A model generated the notes under the pieces. It worked only from the letters and a program-made list of their open reading frames with translations. It had not been told where the DNA came from and did not search any database. This document shows, in pieces, positions 8,662-17,085 of a stretch of DNA of 54,131 nucleotides. This stretch comes from Proteocatella sp041738345. GTDB taxonomy: Bacteria; Bacillota; Clostridia; Peptostreptococcales; Filifactoraceae. The position numbers and the translations under genes were made by a program. Location: positions 1 through 54,131 of the forward strand of contig JBGSPX010000015.1 of the NCBI GenBank assembly GCA_041738345.1. Reading direction: 5' to 3'. The stretch's first letter is position 1, and each line of letters begins with the position of its first letter.

Positions 8662-10374
8662 CTATAATTTAATTTGCCCACTCTTTATTTTTCTGTGTAT
8701 AGTACTAGGGTCTATACCTATGTTTCTAGCTGCTTTTTGAATGCTTCCATACTTTTCAACCGCATCTTTAATCATAATCTGTTCCAAACACTTAACCGCT
8801 TCATCTAATGTCATTTCTTTGTTTATTATTATTGCGTTTTTGGATAGATTATTGTTATTTTCATCATTAAAATCCTCAATAGTTTCACTATTTTTAACAA
8901 TCTCATCCCCATATTCTATAGAATCTAAATTTACTAATATTTCAAACTGATCGACACCTACTAAATCTTGGTTAGAAAGAACTACTAATCGCTCAACTAA
9001 ATTTTTCAATTCTCTTACATTACCATGCCAAGGATTATTTAGCATTATTTCGCTTACACCCTTTGATATTCTAACATTTTTTTTATATTTTTCATTAAAT
9101 ATTTCAAGAAAATGATTGCATAGTGGTATTATATCATCTTTTCTATTTCTAAGTGATGGCATCCTTATTGGGATTACACTCAATCTGAAATACAAATCTT
9201 GTCTAAATTTTTTAGGATCATGTAATTCTTCGATTGATATATTTGTAGCACTCACATATCTCACATCTACTTTTTTAGGCGTCACCCCTCCTACTCTTGT
9301 TACTTCATTTTCTTGAATAACTCTAAGGAGTTTTTTCTGCATTTCATATGGAAGCTCTCCTATTTCATCCAAGAAAAGCGTTCCCCCATCTACAAGCTCA
9401 AGTATTCCTGCTTTTCCCTGTTTCTTAGCTCCTGAAAAAGCACCCTCTTCATAACCAAATAACTCCGATTCTATAAGTTCTGCTGGTATAGCTCCACAGT
9501 TAACTGCAATAAATGGTTTTTCTCTTCGTGCACTATTATTGTGTATATACCTTGCTACAACTTCTTTACCTACACCAGTTTCGCCTGTTACAAAAATCGC
9601 AGAGTCAGATTTAGCCGCTCTAAGTATAAGTTTTTTTACTTTTTTCATTTCTTTACTTACGCTTACATATTCTTTAGGTTCTTGAAATTCAGCTTCATCA
9701 TCCAGTTCTTTTTCCAATTTTTTACGTTTATCTAAATTGGCAATCCTAGATATATCTCTGCCTGTCAAAACTCCACCTTTTAGTTTATCATTTGAATCAA
9801 ATATAGGTATTGCAGTGTATGCAATTATTTTTCCCGATGGATATACTGTATTTTGATACACCTTTTCTTTTGCTTCTAACATTTTAACTATTATAGGGTC
9901 TTTAACTTCACCCGCTTCTTCTAATTCATAAATAGTCATCCCTAAAACAGCTTCTCTTTTAAATGGAAGTATTTCATCGCAAAGGGAATTCATCTTCTCA
10001 ATAACTCCATTTTCATCAAAAATTACTACAATCTCATCAATATGTTCTATTACACTATTTATTACTCTTTCTTCTGATATATTTTTATTAAAAACATACA
10101 TCATATAATATTCATCTTCAAATGAACTTATTCTACATTTTCTTCCACCTAAATTTACTTCTTCAAAGTAAAATTTTTCACATACTTCTTTTTCGCTTCC
10201 AAATGAAGTATCTATAGCTTTTATATTTTTAACTCTATCTGTCCCAAGTATTTCAAGAATATCGTTTATATCACTATTTTGAGCTATTATTTTACCTTCT
10301 TGTGTTACTATTAGTGCCGGTGTTGCAAACTGCGATATCATTTCATCAAAAGCTTTTTTGATATTGCGTTTCAT
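8662..10374 (-). CDS. Sigma-54-dependent transcriptional activator (PAS-PAS-AAA+-HTH)
   Basis: This enhancer-binding protein (570 aa) remodels RNA polymerase-sigma-54 by ATP hydrolysis. A PAS-like region lies at about 5-100 and a second PAS at about 105-212, suggesting it senses a small molecule. The AAA+ core has Walker A GETGVGKE (264-271), GAFSGA (311-316, a common variant of the sigma-54-contacting GAFTGA loop) and Walker B GGTLFLDEIGE (330-340). A Fis-type HTH sits at the C-terminus (AARNIGIDPSTIHRKIK). Its position beside a sigma-54 promoter points to control of the had operon, like LeuR of C. difficile. The ligand is unknown. Confidence 0.92.
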   Translation of the reverse strand: MKRNIKKAFDEMISQFATPALIVTQEGKIIAQNSDINDILEILGTDRVKNIKAIDTSFGSEKEVCEKFYFEEVNLGGRKCRISSFEDEYYMMYVFNKNISEERVINSVIEHIDEIVVIFDENGVIEKMNSLCDEILPFKREAVLGMTIYELEEAGEVKDPIIVKMLEAKEKVYQNTVYPSGKIIAYTAIPIFDSNDKLKGGVLTGRDISRIANLDKRKKLEKELDDEAEFQEPKEYVSVSKEMKKVKKLILRAAKSDSAIFVTGETGVGKEVVARYIHNNSARREKPFIAVNCGAIPAELIESELFGYEEGAFSGAKKQGKAGILELVDGGTLFLDEIGELPYEMQKKLLRVIQENEVTRVGGVTPKKVDVRYVSATNISIEELHDPKKFRQDLYFRLSVIPIRMPSLRNRKDDIIPLCNHFLEIFNEKYKKNVRISKGVSEIMLNNPWHGNVRELKNLVERLVVLSNQDLVGVDQFEILVNLDSIEYGDEIVKNSETIEDFNDENNNNLSKNAIIINKEMTLDEAVKCLEQIMIKDAVEKYGSIQKAARNIGIDPSTIHRKIKSGQIKL

Positions 10375-10404
10375 AATTTTTCCTTTCTAACTTTCAAATA
10401 GCGC

Positions 10405-11085
10405 TTATTTTAAAAACAGCATAATAATTATAGGTAAAAATATCGCAGGCAGTAAATTTGCTACCTTTATTTTTTTGATTCCTAAAATTGTAAATGCTAA
10501 TGCAATAAGCAGTATTCCGCCTGTAGCACTCATTTCCGTAACTACAGTAGCAGAAAGATATGGCGCTACATATCCTGCTAGCAAAGTAAGGAGTCCTTGA
10601 TATAAAAATACACTTACACTCGAAAAAATAACTCCTGCTCCAAGTGATGAAGCAAAAAATATTGCAGAAATCCCATCCATAAGTGCTTTTGTATATAATA
10701 TTGTGTGCTGATTATTTATTCCGCTTTCAATAGAACCGAGTATTGCCATAGAGCCTACGCAGTATATCAAGGTAGTAGAAACAAACGCTGCTGAAAAATT
10801 GCTATCATTTCCTTTTAATTTACTCTGTACCGTAGCTCCAAATTCATCGAGTTTCTTATCTATATCTATCCACTCTCCAATTATAGCCCCAATCACTAGA
10901 CTCACTATAACTATAAGTACATTTGCACTTTCTATTGAAAATTGAACCCCTAATACCATAACCACGATAGGTATAGCTGTCATTATCAAATCGCCCATCC
11001 TTTGAGGAATTGCCTTTTTAGCTAATAATCCTATTAATGACCCCAGTATTATTGCCCCTGCATTTACAATCGTTCCTAATAACAT
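10405..11085 (-). CDS. DUF554 family membrane protein
   Basis: This integral membrane protein (226 aa) has about seven hydrophobic segments and starts MLLGTIVNAGAIILGSLIGLL, characteristic of DUF554 (YdfK-like) proteins. Its biochemical role is unknown; transport is usually supposed. It is 18 nt downstream of the nitrilase-family gene and 30 nt upstream of the activator gene with no terminator between, so the three probably share a transcript. Confidence 0.85.
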   Translation of the reverse strand: MLLGTIVNAGAIILGSLIGLLAKKAIPQRMGDLIMTAIPIVVMVLGVQFSIESANVLIVIVSLVIGAIIGEWIDIDKKLDEFGATVQSKLKGNDSNFSAAFVSTTLIYCVGSMAILGSIESGINNQHTILYTKALMDGISAIFFASSLGAGVIFSSVSVFLYQGLLTLLAGYVAPYLSATVVTEMSATGGILLIALAFTILGIKKIKVANLLPAIFLPIIIMLFLK

Positions 11086-11103
11086 ACATTCTCCTTTATA
11101 ACA

Positions 11104-11910
11104 TTAATATAAGTCTTTTCTTCTATGCTTCAAAAGCGGTAACTGTTCTCTAATTTGCGATATATAGTCTGTATCAATTTCTACAACAGCTAATTCTTCC
11201 GCTTCTCCAAGGCGATGAACAATATCGCCCCAAGGTGATGTGACTATAGAGTTTGCATATGATATGTACCCTGAATCAATATCTCTTGCTGGAGCAACTC
11301 CTATACAATATACTTGATTATCGACCGCTCTTTGCCTAAACAAAATTTCCCAATGCGCTGGACCTGTTGTCATATTGAACGCCCCTGGAATTATAATTAT
11401 ATTTGCACCTTCTAAAACCATCTTTCTTGAAAGCTCTGGAAACCTAAAGTCATAGCATATTGCAAGTCCTATTTTCCCATACTCTGTATCTATAACAGTT
11501 GCTTTATCTCCTGCTGAAAGTACATCTGATTCTTTAAAATATTGTCCATTATTTACATTTATGTCAAATAAATGGGCTTTTCTATGAAAACCAATATTTT
11601 TCCCCTGTCTATTAAATACAAATGCGGTGTTAAATATTTTCTCATCTTTTATTTCTGGGATAGACCCCGCAAATAACACTATATTATTTTTCTTTGCCGC
11701 TTCTGCCATTCGTTTATATGTATATCCGCCTTGTTCTTCTGCATATTTCGAAAACAAGCTTGTACTATATGGACAGGAAAACATTTCAGGCAATACAACT
11801 ATATCTGCCCCTTCTTTTGATAGCTTTTCTATCGCTATTTCTGCATTTTTCAAATTCACTTCTTTTTCTTCCGATACGCTTAATTGCGCCAATCCAATTT
11901 TAATTTTCAT
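11104..11910 (-). CDS. Nitrilase-superfamily carbon-nitrogen hydrolase, omega-amidase-like
   Basis: This cytosolic amidase (268 aa) has the Glu-Lys-Cys triad at E42 (VLPEMF), K111 (HRKAHLFD) and C152 (AICYDFRFPEL). The last motif and the overall length match Nit2/YafV omega-amidases, which hydrolyse 2-oxoglutaramate or 2-oxosuccinamate. An aminotransferase gene lies just upstream, the usual partner, although a terminator separates them. The ATG at 11910 follows AAAGGAG. A TATAAT at 11943-11948 is a possible -10 element without a good -35. Other amide substrates are possible. Confidence 0.85.
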   Translation of the reverse strand: MKIKIGLAQLSVSEEKEVNLKNAEIAIEKLSKEGADIVVLPEMFSCPYSTSLFSKYAEEQGGYTYKRMAEAAKKNNIVLFAGSIPEIKDEKIFNTAFVFNRQGKNIGFHRKAHLFDINVNNGQYFKESDVLSAGDKATVIDTEYGKIGLAICYDFRFPELSRKMVLEGANIIIIPGAFNMTTGPAHWEILFRQRAVDNQVYCIGVAPARDIDSGYISYANSIVTSPWGDIVHRLGEAEELAVVEIDTDYISQIREQLPLLKHRRKDLY

Positions 11911-11985
11911 AACTACTCCTTTCTTAAGTCTCTGTTTATTTTATTATACTGTATTTCTGAAGTTTTTGATATATTTTGCATAAAA

Positions 11986-12010
11986 AAAAGAAAGGAATTT
12001 CCTTTCTTTT
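11986..12010 (-). terminator. Rho-independent terminator after the aminotransferase gene
   Basis: AAAAGAAAGG and CCTTTCTTTT arms enclose a 5-nt loop, followed on the minus strand by a T-run. It lies 22 nt after the aminotransferase stop and closes the T-box operon. Confidence 0.85.
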
Positions 12011-12031
12011 TTCAATATATTTAGGCATTTT

Positions 12032-13189
12032 TTATGAAAACATTTTCAGCTTTTCTATTCTATCAAAGGCTTCTTTTAATTTGGGAATTTCTACGGTGCA
12101 GGCTATTCTTATATAGCCCTGCCCACAATCTCCAAATGCATCTCCTGGAAGTACGAGTATATGTGCTTCTTTCATAAGCATATCTGCTACTTCACTTGAA
12201 CTTAGTCCTGTAGCTTTTATATTAGGAAATACATAAAAACTTCCTCCATTTTGCATAACACTCATATTTTTCATTTTATTTATTCTCGATATGCAGTAAT
12301 CCACTCTAGCTTTAAATTCTGCTATAATTTCACTTTGGATGCTTTTTCTAAGCTTAAGTGCATGAAGTGCTGCTCTTTGTGACACTGAAGGTGTTGTAAA
12401 CACTACATTTTCATTTATTTTTTGAATAGTTTCAATTATAGCTTTTGGTGCAATTATATTCGCTACTCTAAAACCTGTCATAACAAAATTTTTAGAAAAA
12501 CTATTTATGGTTATAGTTCTATGCTTCATATTTTTAATTCCCATTATCGGCATAAATTTTTCATAAAATGAAAATGCGGTATATATATCATCGGCTATAA
12601 CTAAAATATCATGCGCTTCGCAAAAATCAGCTATCTCGTTTAATGTAGCTTCACTTAAGCATGCACCGGTTGGATTATTTGGGGTATTTAAAATAAGTGC
12701 CTTTGTATTTGGCGTAACTATTTGTTTTAGTCTGTCTATGTTTATCTGAAAGTTTTCTTCTTCATAAGTAGGAAGCATTACAGACTTTCCTCTAGCCAGC
12801 TTCACTTGTGATGAATATGGCGAAAAATAAGGATCTGGAATTATTACCTCGTCTCCATCGTCAAGAATTGCTTCAAGTACAAGATACATACTTACGCACC
12901 CACCTGCTGATATAAATATTTCCTCATCTTCAACTACTATCTCATATTCTTCTTTGTAAAATTTAGCTATTTCATCTCTAAGTTCCTTGTATCCTCTGTA
13001 GTCAGTATATTTGGTATGTCCCGCTTTCGCATCCTCTGCCATTTTATCAATTATAAGTTCTGGCGTTATAATATCTGGATCACCAATGCTTAGATTTATT
13101 ACATCATCATATTTGTTTATAAAATCCCAAACTTCTCCCATCGGTGTCTTTTGGAGGTTTTGGTATCTTTTTGAAATAATATTTTTCAT
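12032..13189 (-). CDS. Pyridoxal-phosphate aminotransferase, class I/II
   Basis: This fold-type I aminotransferase (385 aa) has NTPNNPTG (168-175), D200 and Y203 (ADDIYTAF), the Schiff-base K233 in SFSKNFVMTGF, and R241. It interconverts amino acids and 2-oxoacids; the closest look is the AspB/PatA group, and the substrate is not determinable by eye. It starts 8 nt after the LarA-like gene and is the last gene of the ABC-transporter operon. It could deaminate the imported amino acid as the first step toward a 2-hydroxyacid. Confidence 0.9.
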   Translation of the reverse strand: MKNIISKRYQNLQKTPMGEVWDFINKYDDVINLSIGDPDIITPELIIDKMAEDAKAGHTKYTDYRGYKELRDEIAKFYKEEYEIVVEDEEIFISAGGCVSMYLVLEAILDDGDEVIIPDPYFSPYSSQVKLARGKSVMLPTYEEENFQINIDRLKQIVTPNTKALILNTPNNPTGACLSEATLNEIADFCEAHDILVIADDIYTAFSFYEKFMPIMGIKNMKHRTITINSFSKNFVMTGFRVANIIAPKAIIETIQKINENVVFTTPSVSQRAALHALKLRKSIQSEIIAEFKARVDYCISRINKMKNMSVMQNGGSFYVFPNIKATGLSSSEVADMLMKEAHILVLPGDAFGDCGQGYIRIACTVEIPKLKEAFDRIEKLKMFS

Positions 13190-13197
13190 AACCCCTC

Positions 13198-14466
13198 CTA
13201 TTTTTCTAAAGAAGGAATCACAGTTCCACCTTTTTTTATTATATATAACGTTTTATCTTTAAAGTCTATGTCCGACAATAATGAATTTACATCATTGTAG
13301 CTAGTTATTCCCATTGGTGCTAGTTTTTCTTTATCTATACTTGAAAGTAAAACTAAATTTACTCTTTTTGCGATTTCACAATTTTGATAAAAAACATATC
13401 CTGGAATATTAAAATTTTCTCTAAGTTTTTTGTCCAAATCTCCTGTTTTTAAATATTTCATCCATCCAAAATACTCCTGCGGCCCTCCGCCTTCAGAGCA
13501 TTCTGATATTAAAATTATGGTACCACCTTTTTTGACTGCGGGTTCTACATTATCAATAACCTTTGTAGATTGATACATGGACATATCCTTTGGATATCCG
13601 CCACACCCTGCAATAACTATATCTGCCTGCTCACTTATAGGCACTTTATACATCTCATCTATATATTTACAGCACTCAAGCCACGCGTTCATCCAATGTC
13701 CTGAAAATAGTTTGCACAGTTTTCCTTCTGGATTCATAGCAAGGTTAATCATAAAAAGCGGGTTTACCATCTCCGCCGCCTCGCACATATCTTCGTTTAG
13801 TGGATTACCTGAAAGCTTACTGTTTCCAATAAGCGGATTTGAACAAGCTTCATTTGGTGATAATGCATGGATATGATTTTGGGCTATGCTATTTTCTGAC
13901 GCAACCCCTGGAAGTATACTCTTTCTCCCTCCGCCAAAGCCTGCCATAAGATGATGTGCTGCGGCTCCAAGACATATAGTTTTTTGATTTACTACAAGAG
14001 GATTAAGCTCCACACTTGTGCCTCTTTTTGTGGTGCCTACATACACAAGGTCCTTCGCTTGACATTCGTGATTTACTACCTTTATTCTATCTGCAATTGC
14101 TTTGGTTACTAATTGTTCTATTTCTGATTTAGGTGCTGGAAGGTGTGTCCCATTTGCAATCAATATCGTTATATCCTTATCTTCCACTCCAGCTTCATTT
14201 AAATAACTTATTATATGAGGGATTACTAAATCCTGTCTCATCCAAAATCTTGTCATATCACTTATCACAAGCGTTATTTTTTCACCTTTTGAAACTAAGC
14301 TTTTTAATGAAGGGCTTTCAATAGGATTTTCAAGCGTACTATAAAGTGCAGTCTTTATATCTACTAAGGCTTCTTTTGAGCTTCCTACAAGCTCGCCTAG
14401 TACATTTCCTTCATTTAAGTTTAGTTCTATTTTACCTTTTCCATACTCGAATGCATATACTCCCAC
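13198..14466 (-). CDS. LarA family nickel-dependent 2-hydroxyacid racemase homologue
   Basis: This LarA (DUF2088) family protein has 422 aa. The residues that hold the nickel-pincer cofactor and the acid/base pair of lactate racemase are present with nearly identical spacing: H108 (NGTH), H172 (AAAHHLMAGF), K182 (GGGRKSILPG) and H198 (AQNHIH), plus D70 and R73 (SDMTRFW). It should therefore invert or epimerise a 2-hydroxyacid once loaded with the NPN cofactor. No larB, larC or larE is in the window. It lies 20 nt after the ABC ATPase gene and 8 nt before the aminotransferase. LarA paralogues act on several 2-hydroxyacids, so 'lactate' should not be assumed. Confidence 0.88.
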   Translation of the reverse strand: MGVYAFEYGKGKIELNLNEGNVLGELVGSSKEALVDIKTALYSTLENPIESPSLKSLVSKGEKITLVISDMTRFWMRQDLVIPHIISYLNEAGVEDKDITILIANGTHLPAPKSEIEQLVTKAIADRIKVVNHECQAKDLVYVGTTKRGTSVELNPLVVNQKTICLGAAAHHLMAGFGGGRKSILPGVASENSIAQNHIHALSPNEACSNPLIGNSKLSGNPLNEDMCEAAEMVNPLFMINLAMNPEGKLCKLFSGHWMNAWLECCKYIDEMYKVPISEQADIVIAGCGGYPKDMSMYQSTKVIDNVEPAVKKGGTIILISECSEGGGPQEYFGWMKYLKTGDLDKKLRENFNIPGYVFYQNCEIAKRVNLVLLSSIDKEKLAPMGITSYNDVNSLLSDIDFKDKTLYIIKKGGTVIPSLEK

Positions 14467-14486
14467 AGTTTCCCTCCTTAAATAAC

Positions 14487-15209
14487 TTATAATACCTTTG
14501 ATAAAAATTCCTTAGTTCTTAGATTTTCGGTTTCTTCAAATATGTGAGCTGGGCTTCCATGATCTACTACAAATCCGTCTTCCATAAATATCACTTCATC
14601 GGCAACTTCTTTTGCAAAACCCATTTCGTGAGTAACTACAACCATAGTCATTCCATCTTTTGCAAGCTCTTTCATTACAGAAAGTACATCCCCTACCATC
14701 TCTGGGTCAAGCGCTGAAGTCGCTTCATCAAAAAGCATAACCTCTGGATTCATCGCTAAAGCTCTTGCGATTGCTACCCTTTGTTTTTGTCCTCCTGAAA
14801 GTGAGTTTGGATATACATCCTTCTTTTCTGATAACCCCATTTTTTCAAGTAACAAAAGTGCTGTTTTTTCAGCTTCTTCAGTTGAAATTTTTTTAACTTT
14901 AAGTGGCGCAAGCATTATATTTTCAATTACAGTTTTATGTGGAAAAAGATTGAAGTTTTGGAACACCATTCCCATTTTTTCTCTTACCTTATCCACATTT
15001 GTAGCTTTTGCTGTTATTAACTCGTCATCTAAATACATCTCGCCTGCATTAGGTGTCTCTAAAAGATTTAGACATCTTAAAAGTGTACTCTTTCCACTTC
15101 CTGATGGGCCTATTATTACCATAACCTCACCTTGTGTAACTTCTAAATCTATGCCTTTTAAAACTTCTTTTTTCCCAAAACTCTTTTTTAAATTTTTTAT
15201 TTTAATCAC
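14487..15209 (-). CDS. Polar amino acid ABC transporter, ATP-binding protein (GlnQ/ArtP type)
   Basis: This ABC ATPase (240 aa) has Walker A GPSGSGKS (34-41), signature LSGGQKQR (137-144) and Walker B with D161 and E162 (LFDEATSALDPE). Length and sequence are those of the polar amino acid uptake family. It overlaps the permease gene by 8 nt, indicating coupled translation. It powers uptake by the adjacent permease and binding lipoprotein. The LarA-like gene follows after 20 nt without a terminator. Confidence 0.95.
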   Translation of the reverse strand: MIKIKNLKKSFGKKEVLKGIDLEVTQGEVMVIIGPSGSGKSTLLRCLNLLETPNAGEMYLDDELITAKATNVDKVREKMGMVFQNFNLFPHKTVIENIMLAPLKVKKISTEEAEKTALLLLEKMGLSEKKDVYPNSLSGGQKQRVAIARALAMNPEVMLFDEATSALDPEMVGDVLSVMKELAKDGMTMVVVTHEMGFAKEVADEVIFMEDGFVVDHGSPAHIFEETENLRTKEFLSKVL

Positions 15210-15852
15210 TTTCTTTCAACTTCCCTTCCAATATATTTACGGCCTTTGATAATCCAAATGTTAGTAGGAAATAAATCACAGCTGCAATAAGCAATGGTTC
15301 TAATGGTCTAAAGCTTATTCCTCTTACAATATTTACATTGTACATTATGTCGCTAACTCCAATTACTGAAACTATTGAAGTTTCTTTTATTACAGTTATA
15401 AATTCATTACATAGTGCTGGAAGTATATTTTTTATAGCTTGAGGAATTATTATCTCCTTCATAGTCAATGACTGAGACATCCCAAGACTTCTTCCTGCTT
15501 CCATTTGTCCTTTGTCTATAGATTGTATTCCCGATCTTATTATCTCTGCTACATATGCTCCACTATTTAAGCTTACTGCTATAATTCCTGCTACAAAGGG
15601 ATTCATATCTATTCCAAATAACACATATGACCCAAAATATACTATAAAAAGCTGTGTTATAAGGGGAGTACCTCTTACAAGTTCTATATAAGCTGTGCCT
15701 AATGCTCTTAAAAATTTATTCTTTGAAAGTTTTAAAAGTGCTAGGAGGGATCCTATTAAGATCCCTATTAGCACAGATATTATTGAAAGTCCAAGTGTAT
15801 ATTTTAGCCCTGTTTGAAAGTAAGGCATATATTTTATTAATATTTCTAGCAT
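15202..15852 (-). CDS. Polar amino acid ABC transporter, permease
   Basis: This inner-membrane permease (216 aa, HisM/GlnP type) has about five membrane segments. The coupling-helix region contains EAGRSLGMSQSLTMKEIIIPQ, with the conserved EAARxLGM-like element. A single permease gene suggests a homodimer. It lies between the binding-protein gene (21 nt upstream) and the ATPase gene (8-nt overlap). Confidence 0.94.
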   Translation of the reverse strand: MLEILIKYMPYFQTGLKYTLGLSIISVLIGILIGSLLALLKLSKNKFLRALGTAYIELVRGTPLITQLFIVYFGSYVLFGIDMNPFVAGIIAVSLNSGAYVAEIIRSGIQSIDKGQMEAGRSLGMSQSLTMKEIIIPQAIKNILPALCNEFITVIKETSIVSVIGVSDIMYNVNIVRGISFRPLEPLLIAAVIYFLLTFGLSKAVNILEGKLKESD

Positions 15853-15873
15853 TTTATCCTCCGTTTGTGATAT

Positions 15874-16686
15874 CTACTCCGCTGCTTGCTCTGCTAATTG
15901 ATTTGCATTTGCTACAAACTCATCTATTTTTCCAGTTTCTAATAATTCTGCTATAACTTTATTTACTTCTGCCATAAGTTCAGTTTCATCATTTGCAGTA
16001 ATTATACATGAACCACCTTCTACTTTTTCAAAAATTATATCTGTTGGTATCGCTAAATCTGCATTTTGTTTTTCATATGAACTTGCTACTGGTACTTCTA
16101 GCATCACTGCATCTATTTTACCTGTTTTTAATTCAAGAATTAAATCTGTAACTTTTCCAAGTGATTTTACAGTTGCACCTTCAATTTCTTTAGCTACCCC
16201 TTCTTGAACTGTTCCTGTTTGTGCCCCTATTACTTTACCTTTTAAATCATCTTTTGTTTTTATTTTATCTATATTTTCAGCTTTAACAAGTACAGTATGA
16301 CTTGCTTTGTAATATACATCACTAAAGTCCATAGCATCTTCTCTTTCTGGCGTTGGGTTTATGCCAGCTACTCCAATATCTATCATGCCTGTTCCTACAC
16401 CCGCAAGCACTGCATCAAAGTTCATATCTTTTATTTCAAGCTCTACTCCCAGATTCTCTGCTACCGCTTTTGCTACATCCATATCAAAACCTACAATAGT
16501 GTCCACGCCATCTATTATCATATGAAATTCATATGGTGGATAATCTGCACAAGTTCCAATAACTAATTTATTTGCCGCTTTTATTGCCTCTAGTTTATTT
16601 GCTGGTTCTGCTTGAGAAGCTCCACACCCTACCATTAACGAAATACTCATAACTGCCATAATCATAATACTTAATATCTTCTTCAT
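15874..16686 (-). CDS. Polar amino acid ABC transporter, substrate-binding lipoprotein
   Basis: This extracellular binding protein (270 aa) has a lipoprotein signal peptide: KK, a hydrophobic run, and lipobox LMVGC with acylated C21. The SBP_bac_3 fold is shown by ADYPPYEF, IVGFDMDVAKAVAE, TPEREDAMDFS and GAQTGTVQE. The last resembles arginine/basic amino acid binders, but the ligand is not certain. It is the first structural gene after the T-box leader; GGAG precedes the ATG. Its transcription depends on T-box antitermination. Confidence 0.92.
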   Translation of the reverse strand: MKKILSIMIMAVMSISLMVGCGASQAEPANKLEAIKAANKLVIGTCADYPPYEFHMIIDGVDTIVGFDMDVAKAVAENLGVELEIKDMNFDAVLAGVGTGMIDIGVAGINPTPEREDAMDFSDVYYKASHTVLVKAENIDKIKTKDDLKGKVIGAQTGTVQEGVAKEIEGATVKSLGKVTDLILELKTGKIDAVMLEVPVASSYEKQNADLAIPTDIIFEKVEGGSCIITANDETELMAEVNKVIAELLETGKIDEFVANANQLAEQAAE

Positions 16687-16731
16687 TTTAAATTCTCCTT
16701 TGTTTTTAATTAATTTTTGTTTTTTGGTAAT

Positions 16732-16763
16732 AAAAAAAGCCCGTCTCTAAAAAGAGACGAGCT
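16732..16763 (-). terminator. T-box intrinsic terminator
   Basis: A 10-bp stem (GCTCGTCTCT/AGAGACGGGC, one G-T pair) with loop TTTT is followed by T7 on the minus strand. Its 5' arm lies next to the T-box sequence, as needed for terminator/antiterminator exchange. Confidence 0.93.
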
Positions 16764-16985
16764 ATAATAACCCGTGGTACCACTCTAATTGGTTAAATTA
16801 ACAAATAATAAATCTAACCCACTTAATACATTTAACGCATGCTACGTGACCGATACTCGCTAAAAAGCTTTGTCGATTCAATCTCAACAGTCCTCTTCAC
16901 GTATAATCATAATGCCAGTCTTACACCTACACTGGCTCGCTGCAATTAATCCTATAGTTACTCTCTGTATCAACGATACTAAATA
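16732..16985 (-). promoter_or_regulatory. T-box riboswitch controlling the ABC transporter-larA-aminotransferase operon
   Basis: The conserved T-box AGAGTGGTACCACGGG is at 16771-16786. Upstream, the Stem I parts appear in order on the minus strand: GTTGA K-turn half, ACAG, AGAGTA loop-E half, an apical hairpin GCCAGT..ACTGGC with a GGTGTAAG loop (16914-16936), then GTGAA, the specifier region, CTGT pairing with ACAG, and TTGAG. Aligned on known glycine T-boxes, the specifier is GAG (16893-16895). AGA (16894-16896) or AGG (16892-16894) are one-base shifts. The T after TGG implies a tRNA with an A discriminator base. Uncharged tRNA should permit read-through into the transporter operon. Confidence 0.93.
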
Positions 16986-17034
16986 TTAAATTGTTATAAC
17001 ATCTGCTCCTCAGCTGCCTATAAGTTCTCCTCAT
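16927..17034 (-). CDS. Arginine-codon-rich leader peptide ORF overlapping the T-box Stem I
   Basis: This 35-codon ORF starts ATG with a perfect AGGAGG (17043-17048) 8 nt upstream. Its product begins MRRTYRQLRSRCYNN. Arg codons are at positions 2, 3, 6, 9, 11 and 28, and all six are AGA or AGG. It lies at the 5' end of the T-box transcript and its TAG stop falls in the Stem I apical hairpin. Codons 2-11 lie before Stem I and codons 20-36 are the 5' strand of Stem I. No protein function is proposed. It has the look of an attenuator peptide. Chance is possible, because an RNA structure rich in purines can give AGG/AGA triplets. Confidence 0.5.
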   Translation of the reverse strand: MRRTYRQLRSRCYNNLIFSIVDTESNYRINCSEPV

Positions 17035-17085
17035 CGCTGATACCTCCTAACTATATTTTAATTTTTGATAATTTTATTAATATAA

